This document shows, in pieces, positions 8,562 to 16,615 of a stretch of 64,000 bases of DNA. This DNA comes from Micromonospora_H sonneratiae. GTDB taxonomy: Bacteria; Actinomycetota; Actinomycetes; Mycobacteriales; Micromonosporaceae. The stretch's first letter is position 1. Each line of letters starts with the position of its first letter. The notes under the pieces are model-generated. The model had not been told where the DNA came from and ran no database searches. It saw only the letters and a program-made list of their open reading frames with translations. The position numbers and the translations under genes are program-made. The stretch covers positions 62,001 through 126,000 of the forward strand of contig NZ_JBHTMP010000009.1 of assembly GCF_042679305.1 (NCBI RefSeq). The letters run 5' to 3'.

Positions 8562-9842
8562 TCAACAGGTGGGCGCCACCGGATCGTTGGTGCCGGTGTC
8601 GACGTAGGCGTCGCTGATGTAGCCGCCGCCCGGCATCCGGTTCCACAGGTTCGTCCGGTTGTCCCAGGGCCCGGTGACGTAGTCGCCGAGGGCGGTGCAG
8701 ACGATCTCGACCACGTCACCGTCGTACGCCGAGCCGGTGATCGGGCTGTCCAGCCCCGGCCCGGAGCGGACGTTGACGTAGTCGAGGGTGCCGGTCTCCA
8801 CCACACCGGTCGGATACGTGGTGCCGCCCGAGCCGTAGTTGACGATCGGGCAGCAGTAGTTACGGTAGACACGCTGCCCGTTGCGCTCCGCGTAGCCCTG
8901 GTAGGCGGCGCTGCCGGCGTACCAGGTCCAGCCGCCGATGGTCTTGCCGACCACGCTGACCGCCGTGTTGCCCTGCCACAGGGTCCAGTGCACGTGGTCA
9001 CCGTTGGCCCGGCCGCCGCAGGGCAGTTGCACGTCGATCCGACCGAGGTACTCGCCGGTGGCGACCGCCGCCCCGTCGCCCTTCGTCGTCTGGCCGCTGA
9101 TGTGGTAGTACCCCGTGCTGTACCCGTTGTCGTGCACCACCTTGATGTACGGCCAGCGCGCGTTCGTACAGAAGCGGTAGAGGTAGCCGCCCCGGGATGC
9201 GCGTACGTTGCCGTCACCGCCGTAGAAGTCGATCGAGTTGTACGGGTACGACTCACCGGAGTCACCGTGCACTCCCCAGTGCGCCCATCCCTGGCCGGAC
9301 TGCCAGGGCAGGGCCAGGCCGGTGGCGGCACTGGTGACCGTGTCGGTGGAGGCCCTACTGGTGGGGTTGCTGGTGGCGTTGCCGGTCAGCCGGCTGAAGA
9401 GCTGCCGCTCGGCCGTACTGAGGACGGGAGCCTCCCGGGCGGCGTCGGCGAACTCCGGGGTGCCCTCCAGGGCCACCCGCCAGGCACCACCGACCCGTTT
9501 CGCCAGGAACAGCACGGCCACCGGGGCCGCCTCGACGTGTGACGGTACGCGGATCACGCCACCGCCGAAGACCCAGTTCCGCCCGGCGGCGTACCGCTTG
9601 GGTTCCACCATCGTCTCCACCGGGACGGACGCCCGCTGGCCGTAGGCGGCGCTGGCCCGCGCACCGTGCTGGACGACCAGGCTGGTGGCTACCGCCTGCC
9701 GCAGTTGGCCGTCGTCCGGTGCCGGGCCGGCGACGGCCGCACCACCCGGCGTGAGCGCGGCCACCACCGCCACGGTCAGCCAGGCTGCGGCCCAGCGCGC
9801 TGCCGGACGTCGTGATCTTCGTGCCAGGGGGAACCGGTCCAT
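8562..9842 (-). CDS. Secreted M23 (LasA-like) metallopeptidase with SH3 domain
   Basis: A 426-residue exported peptidase that should cut peptidoglycan cross-bridges or other glycine-rich peptides outside the cell. A basic N-terminus and hydrophobic run (AAAWLTVAVVAALTPGG) form the signal peptide. The M23 domain shows the LasA-like pattern: His192, Asp205 (NSIDFYGG), His247 (YYHISGQ) and the HVH pair at 283-285. A C-terminal SH3-like domain (VNVRSGPGLDSPITG) probably binds the cell wall. ATG at 9842 follows GAGGAG closely; upstream codons are not signal-like. LasA relatives can be lytic for other bacteria; that activity is inference here. Confidence 0.87.
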   Translation of the reverse strand: MDRFPLARRSRRPAARWAAAWLTVAVVAALTPGGAAVAGPAPDDGQLRQAVATSLVVQHGARASAAYGQRASVPVETMVEPKRYAAGRNWVFGGGVIRVPSHVEAAPVAVLFLAKRVGGAWRVALEGTPEFADAAREAPVLSTAERQLFSRLTGNATSNPTSRASTDTVTSAATGLALPWQSGQGWAHWGVHGDSGESYPYNSIDFYGGDGNVRASRGGYLYRFCTNARWPYIKVVHDNGYSTGYYHISGQTTKGDGAAVATGEYLGRIDVQLPCGGRANGDHVHWTLWQGNTAVSVVGKTIGGWTWYAGSAAYQGYAERNGQRVYRNYCCPIVNYGSGGTTYPTGVVETGTLDYVNVRSGPGLDSPITGSAYDGDVVEIVCTALGDYVTGPWDNRTNLWNRMPGGGYISDAYVDTGTNDPVAPTC

Positions 9843-10066
9843 GGCGTACTCCTCGTTCGGGGGTGGAGGAAGGACGGACGCATAGACGATGCAAGCGCCG
9901 GACCGGTGGCACAACGGCCGACGAACGGCCGACCGTCACTCGGTGAACGACGTCCCGGGGCGGTGAACGGTGCCCCCGACGACGACCGATGGCGGTGGCG
10001 GCGGGTATTGCCCTTCTGTTCACTGATCGGCAATCATTTGTGAACATTCACGGGAGACAAACTGCC

Positions 10067-10981
10067 ATGGATCGTGAACTGGCCACGGTGCTGCGGACCG
10101 GCCCCTTCCACGCCGCACTACGGGCCGCGATCCAGGCGCGGGGGCTCGCCCTGCACCGCCTCCAGCACCGGCTCGACCAACTCGGCTTCCACGTGAGCCT
10201 GGGCACGCTCAGCTACTGGCAGTCCGGGCAGCGACGGCCGGAGCGCCGCGAGTCGCTGTATGCGATCGTCGCGCTCGAGCAGATCCTCGGCGTACCGCCG
10301 AACTCGCTGACCGTCCTGCTCGGACCACCGAGACCGCGTGGTCCCGTCGCCGGGCTCCCACAGGGCGCTCGACGCTATGCCGATGTCATGAAGGAGGCCG
10401 ACGCGCTCCATACGCTGTTGGCCGACCTCGACGCGCCGGACGGCCGACTCCACCTGGTCAGCAGCTACGACGCGATCACGGTGGGGCCGGGTCGGGACGG
10501 GACCGGGCACGAACACCTCCAGGTGCTGGCCGCCCATGCCGACACCGACCGGCACGTCGCGATCTACTGGGGCGACCCCGGCTGTGACGTCGACACCATC
10601 GCCGTCACCGCCCTGGACAACTGCCGCGTCGGCCGGGTACGTCGCGACCCGTTCGCCGGGCTGGTGGTCGCCGAACTGCTCTTCGACCGGGTCGTCCGGA
10701 CCGGCGACACGCAGATCCTGCGCTACCACGTCACGGATGGCAGCGGCGTGCCCTGCCACGAATACAGCCGGGCGTTCCGCTTCCCCACCCACCAGGTGGC
10801 GATCCGGATCCGGTTCGACCCGAGCGCACTGCCCGTCCGCTGCTGGCGGTTCGCCAGACGGAACGACAACGCCGCCGACCACGAGTGCGAGGAGGTGAAC
10901 CTCGGTCCGTACCACAGCCCCCACCTGGTACGCACCGGTGTCGCCCCCGGGGTCTTCGGCCTCCGCTGGGACTGGGAATAG
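10067..10981 (+). CDS. XRE-type transcriptional regulator
   Basis: A 304-residue protein with an N-terminal helix-turn-helix (about 10-75): LALHRLQHRLDQLGFHVSL, then TLSYWQSGQRRPERRESL, a pattern of actinomycete XRE-type regulators that end the DNA-binding part with a preference for YWQ/SG. The C-terminal 220 residues are a strand-rich domain of unknown function (HVAIYWGDPG, VRIRFDP). ATG at 10067 has GGGAG 9 bases upstream; an earlier ATG at 9989 lacks one. It is divergent from the M23 peptidase, with 220 bases between them, and could regulate it. Confidence 0.72.
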   Translation: MDRELATVLRTGPFHAALRAAIQARGLALHRLQHRLDQLGFHVSLGTLSYWQSGQRRPERRESLYAIVALEQILGVPPNSLTVLLGPPRPRGPVAGLPQGARRYADVMKEADALHTLLADLDAPDGRLHLVSSYDAITVGPGRDGTGHEHLQVLAAHADTDRHVAIYWGDPGCDVDTIAVTALDNCRVGRVRRDPFAGLVVAELLFDRVVRTGDTQILRYHVTDGSGVPCHEYSRAFRFPTHQVAIRIRFDPSALPVRCWRFARRNDNAADHECEEVNLGPYHSPHLVRTGVAPGVFGLRWDWE

Positions 10982-11007
10982 TCCAAGCCAGCCAGCCCGG
11001 CCAGCGG

Positions 11008-11862
11008 TCAGCTGGGTAGGCGCATCACCCGCAGGAAGGGCAGCAGCAGCCAGGGCCGACGTCCCCGGATCACCACCTTCCGGGTCAGCACGGCCCGCAG
11101 CCGGCTGACCCTGCCGAACAGCATCAGGTTGAGCACCACCGGGTCGAAAAGGAGTCGTACGTCGGGGTCGTCGCCGGGTTCCTCGACCGACACCAGACCG
11201 TCCCGCAACACGAGCGTCACCGGGGTGGTGTGGTCGGAGCGGAACTCGACTGCGATCCGGCGGCTGCTCGGGGGTTCGTCCGTGTCCAGCAACCGTCCGT
11301 AGCTGTGCTGGGTCATCTTGACGAGGAACACCTCCCAGAACAGCGCGCTGTCCGCCGCCGGAATCGACCAGTCCGCCCCGGTGGCGGTGGCGATGTCGTA
11401 CCCGTGGATCAGCAGTTCGTTGGTCAGGTGGGCGAACACCCCGGCGATCGGCACCCGCGAGTCACCGAGCCAGGGCACCGGCACGGACGGGTCGAGGTCG
11501 GCGCTGGTGGCCAGGATGTCAGCGATCTCCGTACGGATCTGCTCAGCCAGCCGGCCGGGGTCGCGCTCGGTCAGGTGGCGCAGGACCAGGTCGTTGACGT
11601 CGGCAATGGTGTCCACAGTGGCCTGCCGAAGCTGCTCGGCCAGGTCGGGCACCGGAAGCGTGGACTCCTCGAACCGCACGATCGCGGTGTAGAGCCGGGT
11701 GATCGAGGCGATGTGCGCAGCGGTGTCGGCCACCGACCAGTGGGCGGTCACCCTCCTCGTCGGATCCGGCACGGCACAGATCAGCTCGGCGAATCCCTCC
11801 CCCGCACGGTTCAGCGCGGCGCGTACGGCTTGCCACTGGGTGGGGGTCACGACTGCGGTCAT
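11008..11862 (-). CDS. Maleylpyruvate isomerase-family, mycothiol-dependent enzyme
   Basis: A 284-residue protein of the DinB/maleylpyruvate isomerase N-terminal superfamily, a group of actinobacterial metal- and mycothiol-dependent enzymes. The typical features are HWSVADTAAHIASITRLYTA near residues 41-60 and HLTNELLIHGYDIA near 145-158, which supply the histidines and acidic residue of the metal site. A C-terminal SCP2-like part (VSVEEPGDDPDVRLLFDPVV) completes the fold. ATG at 11862 is preceded by GGGGAGGAG. Substrate unknown; it has no operon partner. Confidence 0.78.
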   Translation of the reverse strand: MTAVVTPTQWQAVRAALNRAGEGFAELICAVPDPTRRVTAHWSVADTAAHIASITRLYTAIVRFEESTLPVPDLAEQLRQATVDTIADVNDLVLRHLTERDPGRLAEQIRTEIADILATSADLDPSVPVPWLGDSRVPIAGVFAHLTNELLIHGYDIATATGADWSIPAADSALFWEVFLVKMTQHSYGRLLDTDEPPSSRRIAVEFRSDHTTPVTLVLRDGLVSVEEPGDDPDVRLLFDPVVLNLMLFGRVSRLRAVLTRKVVIRGRRPWLLLPFLRVMRLPS

Positions 11863-12005
11863 GCTCTCCTCCCCGGGGTGAGGGATGCGGAAGGCAACGT
11901 CACGCTAACACCGGGTCGGGTCCTCGCGGTTCCGCTCGGCTGCGCTCCCCGGTGCTCGCCTCGATCGACTCATCCGTATGCTGACGGCCTGATCTTGGAG
12001 GGCAC

Positions 12006-12857
12006 ATGCGGCGCTTGACGGCTGTCTCGACGACGACTTTCCTGGTTACGGCCGCTCTGCTGGCCGGCTGTCAGCAGGAGTCACCCAGGGCGGAGGCGTC
12101 GTTCGCCCCGACTGCCGGCGTCTGCCACCGCACGATGCCGCAGAAGGCCGAGCCCTACGAGCCGATGGACTGCTTCGGTCCCCATGAGACGGAGACCGTG
12201 CATGTCGGGACCTTCGAAGGAAAGGACGCGACCCTCGGCAGCACGCCGGCCAACGGAAGCCCGGCGCAGCTGAGGGCCTACCAGGCGTGTGATTCTGCGG
12301 TACGCGCGTTCGTCGGCGGCGACTGGCGGGAAGCACGGCTGATCATGCGGCTTCTGATGCCGTCGAAGGACGGCTGGGCAGCGGGCCAACGGTGGTTTCG
12401 TTGCGACCTGACCGAGATGCTGGCAATCGACTTTCCGGATCCGAACGGCCGTACCGGCACCCTGAAGGGCGCCCTGGGCCGCTCGACACCGTTGCGCCTC
12501 ACCTGTTTCAACCCGGAGTCGAAGCTCGGCCAGATACAGGAGATGGTCCCGGCGAGTTGCACCGCGCCGCACACCAGCGAGTTCGGCGGCGTCTGGACGG
12601 CTCCGGATGGCCGGTACGGGGACCTCGCCGGGGATGCCATGGACAGGGGCTGCGCGGACGTGCTCGCCCGCTTTGCGAACGTGCCGAACGACGGCGATCT
12701 GGAATACCGGTTCGGCACGATCACCTATGGTCCCGATGAGCAGCAGTGGGAAGCGGGCGAGCGGGGCGTCCGGTGTTTCCTCTGGCTCGAGGACCGCAAG
12801 GTGAGCCGTTCACTGAAGTCGGCCGGTGTGAACGACCTTCCGGTGGTCGAATCCTGA
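12006..12857 (+). CDS. Septum-formation-type lipoprotein
   Basis: A 283-residue lipoprotein with a clear signal (TTTFLVTAALLAGC, lipobox LAGC at about 19-22). The body has regularly spaced cysteines in motifs such as VCHRTMPQ, MDCFGPHETETVHVG, YQACDSAVRAFVGGDW and a second set (LTCFNPESKL, SCTAPHTSEFGGVW, GCADVLARF). This layout of paired PHxxE and CxxAVxxF motifs is that of the actinobacterial septum-formation (Septum_form) family, here with two copies of the unit. GGAGGG stands 7 bases before ATG. It is followed by a strong hairpin. The true role of the family is poorly known. Confidence 0.78.
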   Translation: MRRLTAVSTTTFLVTAALLAGCQQESPRAEASFAPTAGVCHRTMPQKAEPYEPMDCFGPHETETVHVGTFEGKDATLGSTPANGSPAQLRAYQACDSAVRAFVGGDWREARLIMRLLMPSKDGWAAGQRWFRCDLTEMLAIDFPDPNGRTGTLKGALGRSTPLRLTCFNPESKLGQIQEMVPASCTAPHTSEFGGVWTAPDGRYGDLAGDAMDRGCADVLARFANVPNDGDLEYRFGTITYGPDEQQWEAGERGVRCFLWLEDRKVSRSLKSAGVNDLPVVES

Positions 12858-12878
12858 CGGTTGACGATCAGGCGACTC

Positions 12879-12909
12879 GAAGGCCCGGGAGCTCTGCCCC
12901 TGGGCCTTC
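12879..12909. terminator. Hairpin terminator
   Basis: An 8-bp perfect stem, GAAGGCCC with GGGCCTTC, around a 15-base loop, 22 bases after the stop of the septum-type lipoprotein gene. Confidence 0.6.
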
Positions 12910-13015
12910 CTCGTTACCTGGACGCGGAGCACGGGATCGAGAACCGTCACTTATCGCAGCTCGACCACCACGGTATGAATCGATGGTGAACTTTTCTTTA
13001 CACGCTATGTGATGT

Positions 13016-13034
13016 GTGCCATGGTACATGGCAC
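13016..13034. promoter_or_regulatory. Palindromic candidate operator before the collagenase
   Basis: GTGCCATG-GTA-CATGGCAC, a perfect 8-bp inverted repeat with a 3-base centre, lies 165 bases before the collagenase start and just after an AT-rich run (12988-13013) with a -10-like TATGTG. The size and symmetry fit a dimeric repressor site. Which protein binds it is unknown. Confidence 0.4.
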
Positions 13035-13199
13035 TGGCGATCGGAGCCCGTCAATCGACTGCCCGACCCGCGCCCCACCCCCACTTCCAGGAGCGCCGAT
13101 GTCACATCGCAGCATGTCCAGTTCAGGCCACCCGCAACCTCGTCACGGCAGCACCGACCTGTCCGGACACCACACCAACGACCTGTCCGGAGGCGACAG

Positions 13200-15764
13200 A
13201 TGAAGACCAGACTCACCAGCCGGCTGGCCAGACTCTCGGTCGTCGCGCTCACCGCGGCGCTGGGCCTCACCCTGACCGCTCAACCAGGTACGGCGGCACC
13301 GCCGGATCCGGCACGGCCATCCGCAGGAACGGATGCGGCCCGACCCGCCGGGGCACCCCCGACGGGCACCGAGGACACCGCCCGCCACACGCAGCAGAAG
13401 CCGCTGGCCGTGCCGGACCGGGCACCGACCTCGTCGAGCAGGGAGCAGCTCCGCCGCGACTACGACGATCCAGCCACCCCCGCCCAGCGGGCTGCCCGCC
13501 CGTCGGCCACCGGGCGGACCACGGCAGCCGCCGCCTGCAACGTCAGCGACTTCACCAGCCGTACGGGTAACGCCCTCGTGCAGCAGATCAAGGCGTCCAC
13601 CACCGACTGCGTCAACACCCTGTTCAGCCTGACCGGCACCGACGCGTACAACGCCTTCCGTGAGGCGCAGATGGCCAGCGTCGCGTACGGACTACGGGAC
13701 AACGCCGGCAGCTACCCCGGCAACAACAGCACCGGCACCGCCCAACTCGTGCTCTACCTGCGTGCCGGGTACTACGTGCACTGGTACTACCCCGACACGG
13801 TCGGCTCGTACGGGACCACCCTGCAGACCGCCATCCGGTCCGGGCTGGACACCTTCTTCGCCAACAGCCGCTCCAACGACGTCACCGATGCCAACGGGGA
13901 GACCCTGGCCGAGGCGGTCACCCTCATCGACAGCGCCGAGGAGAACGCCCGCTACCTGTACGTGGTCAAGCGGCTCCTGACCGGCTACAACAGCTCGTAC
14001 AACAGTTCCTGGTGGATGCTCAGCGCGGTCAACAACGTCTACATCGTGTTGTTCCGTGGTCACCAGGTGCCGGCGTTCGTCACGCTCGTCAGGTCCGACC
14101 CGAGCGTCACCGACACGCTGTACAACTTCGCCTCCGCCAACCGGTCGCTGCTCGGCACCGACCAGAGCTACCTGGTCTCCAACGCGGGCCGGGAACTGGG
14201 CCGGTTCCTCCAGCACACCGAACTGCGTACGAAGGTTCGTCCCCTCGCCCGGGGGCTGCTCAACCTGAGCTCGATCACCGGACCGACCGCCCCGCTGTGG
14301 GTGGGCGTGGCCGAGATGACCGACTACTACGACCAGGCCAACTGCGCCTACTACGACACCTGCAACCTCCAGGAGCGGCTGGCCGCCGTGGTCCTGCCGA
14401 TCACCTACACCTGTAGCGCCAGCATCCGGATCCGGGCGCAGCAGATGACCTCGGCGGAGCTGAGCTGGGCCTGCGACAGCATGCGCAACCAGGACGCGTA
14501 CTTCCATTCACTGGTGGCCGACAACGGCCCGGTCGCCAACGACAACAACACCACGCTCGAGGTCGTGGTCTTCGACTCCAGCACCGACTACGGGACGTAC
14601 GGCGGGCCGATGTTCGGCATCGACACCAACAACGGCGGCATGTACCTCGAAGGCAACCCGGCGGCGGTCGGCAACCAGCCCCGGTTCATCGCCTACGAGG
14701 CGGAGTGGCTGCGCCCGACGTTCGAGATCTGGAACCTGAACCACGAGTACACCCACTACCTCGACGGCCGTTTCGACATGTACGGGGACTTCACCGCCAA
14801 CATCTCCACGCCCACCATCTGGTGGATCGAGGGCTTCGCCGAATACGTGTCCTACTCGTACCGCAACCTCACCTACACCGCGGCGATCACCGAGGCGGGC
14901 AGGCACACCTACTCGCTGCGTACGTTGTTCGACACGACGTACAGCCACGACAGCACCCGGATCTACCGGTGGGGCTACCTGGCGGTGCGCTACATGATGC
15001 AGTCGCATCGCGGCGACATGACCACGCTGCTCGGGTACTACCGGTCCGGCAACTGGACGGCCGCCCGGACGTTCCTGACCAGCACCATCGGGACCCGCTA
15101 CGACAGTGACTGGGACGCCTGGCTCACCGCCTGCTCGGCCGGCAACTGCGGTGGCGGCACCAACCCGCCCACCAACCAGGCACCGGTGGCCGGCTTCAGC
15201 TTCACGACCAGCAACCTGACGGCCTCGTTCGCCGACCAGTCCACCGACAGCGACGGCAGCGTCGTCGCGCGGTCCTGGAACTTCGGCGACGGAACCAGTT
15301 CGACGGCCACGAACCCCACGAAGACGTACGCCAGCGCCGGGACGTACACGGTGACCCTGACCGTCACCGACGACAAGGGTGCCACCGGTACGACCGCAAG
15401 GAGCGTCACCGTCGGCGGCAGCGTACCGATCGCCGAGTGCACCGGCAGCGACGTACGGACGCTGGACCGCAACTGCCAGCGCAGCGGACTTGCCGCGACC
15501 AACGGCAACTACTACTACCTGTACATCTACCTCCCGGCCGGCGTCACCTCGCTGAAGATCACCGCCTCCGGCGGAACCGGTGAGGCCGACCTCTACTACA
15601 ACCGCAGCAACTGGGCCACCACCTCGGCCTATGACAACCGGTCGGTCAACACCGGCAACGGCGAGACGCTGACCATCACCAACCCGCCCGCCGGTTACAA
15701 CTTCATCAGCCTGTACGCCCGGGGGCAGAACTTCAGCGGCGTGACGGTGAAGACCGAGTACTGA
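13200..15764 (+). CDS. Secreted M9 collagenase with PKD and PPC domains
   Basis: An 854-residue exported collagenase. A signal peptide (VVALTAALGLTLTAQPGTAA) and a Pro/Ala-rich propeptide lead to the M9 collagenase activator and peptidase subdomains. Zinc-site HEYTH is at residues 515-519, with the downstream glutamate in WWIEGFAEYVSY as the third ligand. A PKD domain (about 658-740, with WNFGDGTSSTATNP) and a C-terminal prepeptidase-type (PPC) domain (about 750-854) are the usual collagen-binding accessory modules. ATG at 13200 follows GGAGG by 8 bases. It should cut triple-helical collagen outside the cell, feeding the hydroxyproline genes 3 kb further on. A very strong terminator ends the unit. 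Confidence 0.93.
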   Translation: MKTRLTSRLARLSVVALTAALGLTLTAQPGTAAPPDPARPSAGTDAARPAGAPPTGTEDTARHTQQKPLAVPDRAPTSSSREQLRRDYDDPATPAQRAARPSATGRTTAAAACNVSDFTSRTGNALVQQIKASTTDCVNTLFSLTGTDAYNAFREAQMASVAYGLRDNAGSYPGNNSTGTAQLVLYLRAGYYVHWYYPDTVGSYGTTLQTAIRSGLDTFFANSRSNDVTDANGETLAEAVTLIDSAEENARYLYVVKRLLTGYNSSYNSSWWMLSAVNNVYIVLFRGHQVPAFVTLVRSDPSVTDTLYNFASANRSLLGTDQSYLVSNAGRELGRFLQHTELRTKVRPLARGLLNLSSITGPTAPLWVGVAEMTDYYDQANCAYYDTCNLQERLAAVVLPITYTCSASIRIRAQQMTSAELSWACDSMRNQDAYFHSLVADNGPVANDNNTTLEVVVFDSSTDYGTYGGPMFGIDTNNGGMYLEGNPAAVGNQPRFIAYEAEWLRPTFEIWNLNHEYTHYLDGRFDMYGDFTANISTPTIWWIEGFAEYVSYSYRNLTYTAAITEAGRHTYSLRTLFDTTYSHDSTRIYRWGYLAVRYMMQSHRGDMTTLLGYYRSGNWTAARTFLTSTIGTRYDSDWDAWLTACSAGNCGGGTNPPTNQAPVAGFSFTTSNLTASFADQSTDSDGSVVARSWNFGDGTSSTATNPTKTYASAGTYTVTLTVTDDKGATGTTARSVTVGGSVPIAECTGSDVRTLDRNCQRSGLAATNGNYYYLYIYLPAGVTSLKITASGGTGEADLYYNRSNWATTSAYDNRSVNTGNGETLTITNPPAGYNFISLYARGQNFSGVTVKTEY

Positions 15765-15784
15765 CGGCACGGACAGGTCCGGGG

Positions 15785-15821
15785 CCGGGCGGACGTCGGG
15801 GTCGACCCGACGTCCGCCCGG
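15785..15821. terminator. Strong bidirectional terminator
   Basis: A perfect 16-bp GC-rich stem (CCGGGCGGACGTCGGG and its complement) around a 5-base loop, 21 bases after the collagenase stop codon. Confidence 0.85.
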
Positions 15822-15881
15822 CTCGGGCAGAGCCGGGAAACAAGCCGTACGGCCCGACCGGCGTACGGCAGGATCGGTGCC

Positions 15882-16162
15882 ATGTCACCACGGTCCCTGC
15901 CGCCGCCACCGGCGGGTTATCCGCCCCGCCCGACCCGGGCCGAGTTGGCAGCCGCTTCTGGCCCGCCCTGTATCGGCGCGGGTTCACGCTGCGCCTGGTC
16001 GAGCAGGGCGAGCTGCTGGATCTTTGGCTGGGCATCACCAACCTGGCGCCCCGGGGCGACCGTCCGAGCCGAGGAGCTGACCCGCACGGAACTACTGGCC
16101 GGGGCACGGTGGCGAGTCTCGGTACGGCGTTCGCCGAGTTGCGGGCCGTCGCGCTCGGCTGA
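15882..16162 (+). pseudogene. Frameshifted remnant of a small gene
   Basis: From ATG at 15882 the first frame reads MSPRSLPPPPAGYPPRPTRA with good codon use up to about 15955, then loses it. The next frame continues naturally as FWPALYRRGFTLRLVEQGEL and runs to TGA at 16160-16162. Codon bias switches frames at one place, so I read this as one gene broken by a single-base change. No family recognised. It sits just before the IS607-type element, a place where decay is common. Confidence 0.35.
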
Positions 16163-16312
16163 GTCACGGGTCGAGAAGCCGGTTGAGGTGTGGGTCGAGG
16201 AACGTGGTCGCAGCGGGGCGGGCCGGTAGTGGTTCCGATAGGGTGAGCGCGGGGTAATCAACTGTCGGCGTGTCGGTTGTCTCTAGTGTTCGTAGGTGGC
16301 TGGAGTGACGGT

Positions 16313-16615
16313 GTGAATTTGAAGGAATGGGCAGCCGTAACCGGTGTCTCGTACGTAACCGTGCGGCGGCGTTACGAGTCCGGGACGCTGCCCGTTCCCA
16401 GGTACCAGCTGGCCCGGCTCATCATGGTGGGCGACCGGTTCGCTCGTTTCGGTGCCGAGTGTGTCAAGGCTGCGCTGACCGCGCAGGGCCGCCGCCTGCT
16501 GGTGGACGACGTGACCGAGATCCTGACATCGCTGTGTGCCCGCTTGTACGGGTGTCGTGCCGCCGTGAACTGTGCCCGCCGCGCGGTTGAGGCTGCCACA
16601 GAGGGCCCGGTGTGA
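16313..16615 (+). pseudogene. tnpA: IS607-type TnpA lacking its catalytic domain
   Basis: A 100-residue remnant of the IS607 serine recombinase. Residues 1-35 are the MerR-like HTH that opens the family (NLKEWAAVTGVSYVTVRRRY, then SGTLPVP). The text then jumps from RLIMVG straight to DRFARFGAECVKAALTAQG, which belongs to the end of the family. The whole catalytic segment with YARVSS and its active serine, about 100 residues, is missing. A second small gap near LLVDDVTEILTSLC removes about 8 more. Both losses keep the frame, and the stop codon still overlaps the tnpB start (GTGA at 16612-16615). GTG at 16313 has GGAG 8 bases before it. The product cannot recombine DNA. Confidence 0.82.

Noticed and set aside
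14508..15770. 420-codon minus-strand frame inside the collagenase gene
   Set aside because: Antisense shadow: the sense strand encodes the zinc site, PKD and PPC domains with correct codon bias.
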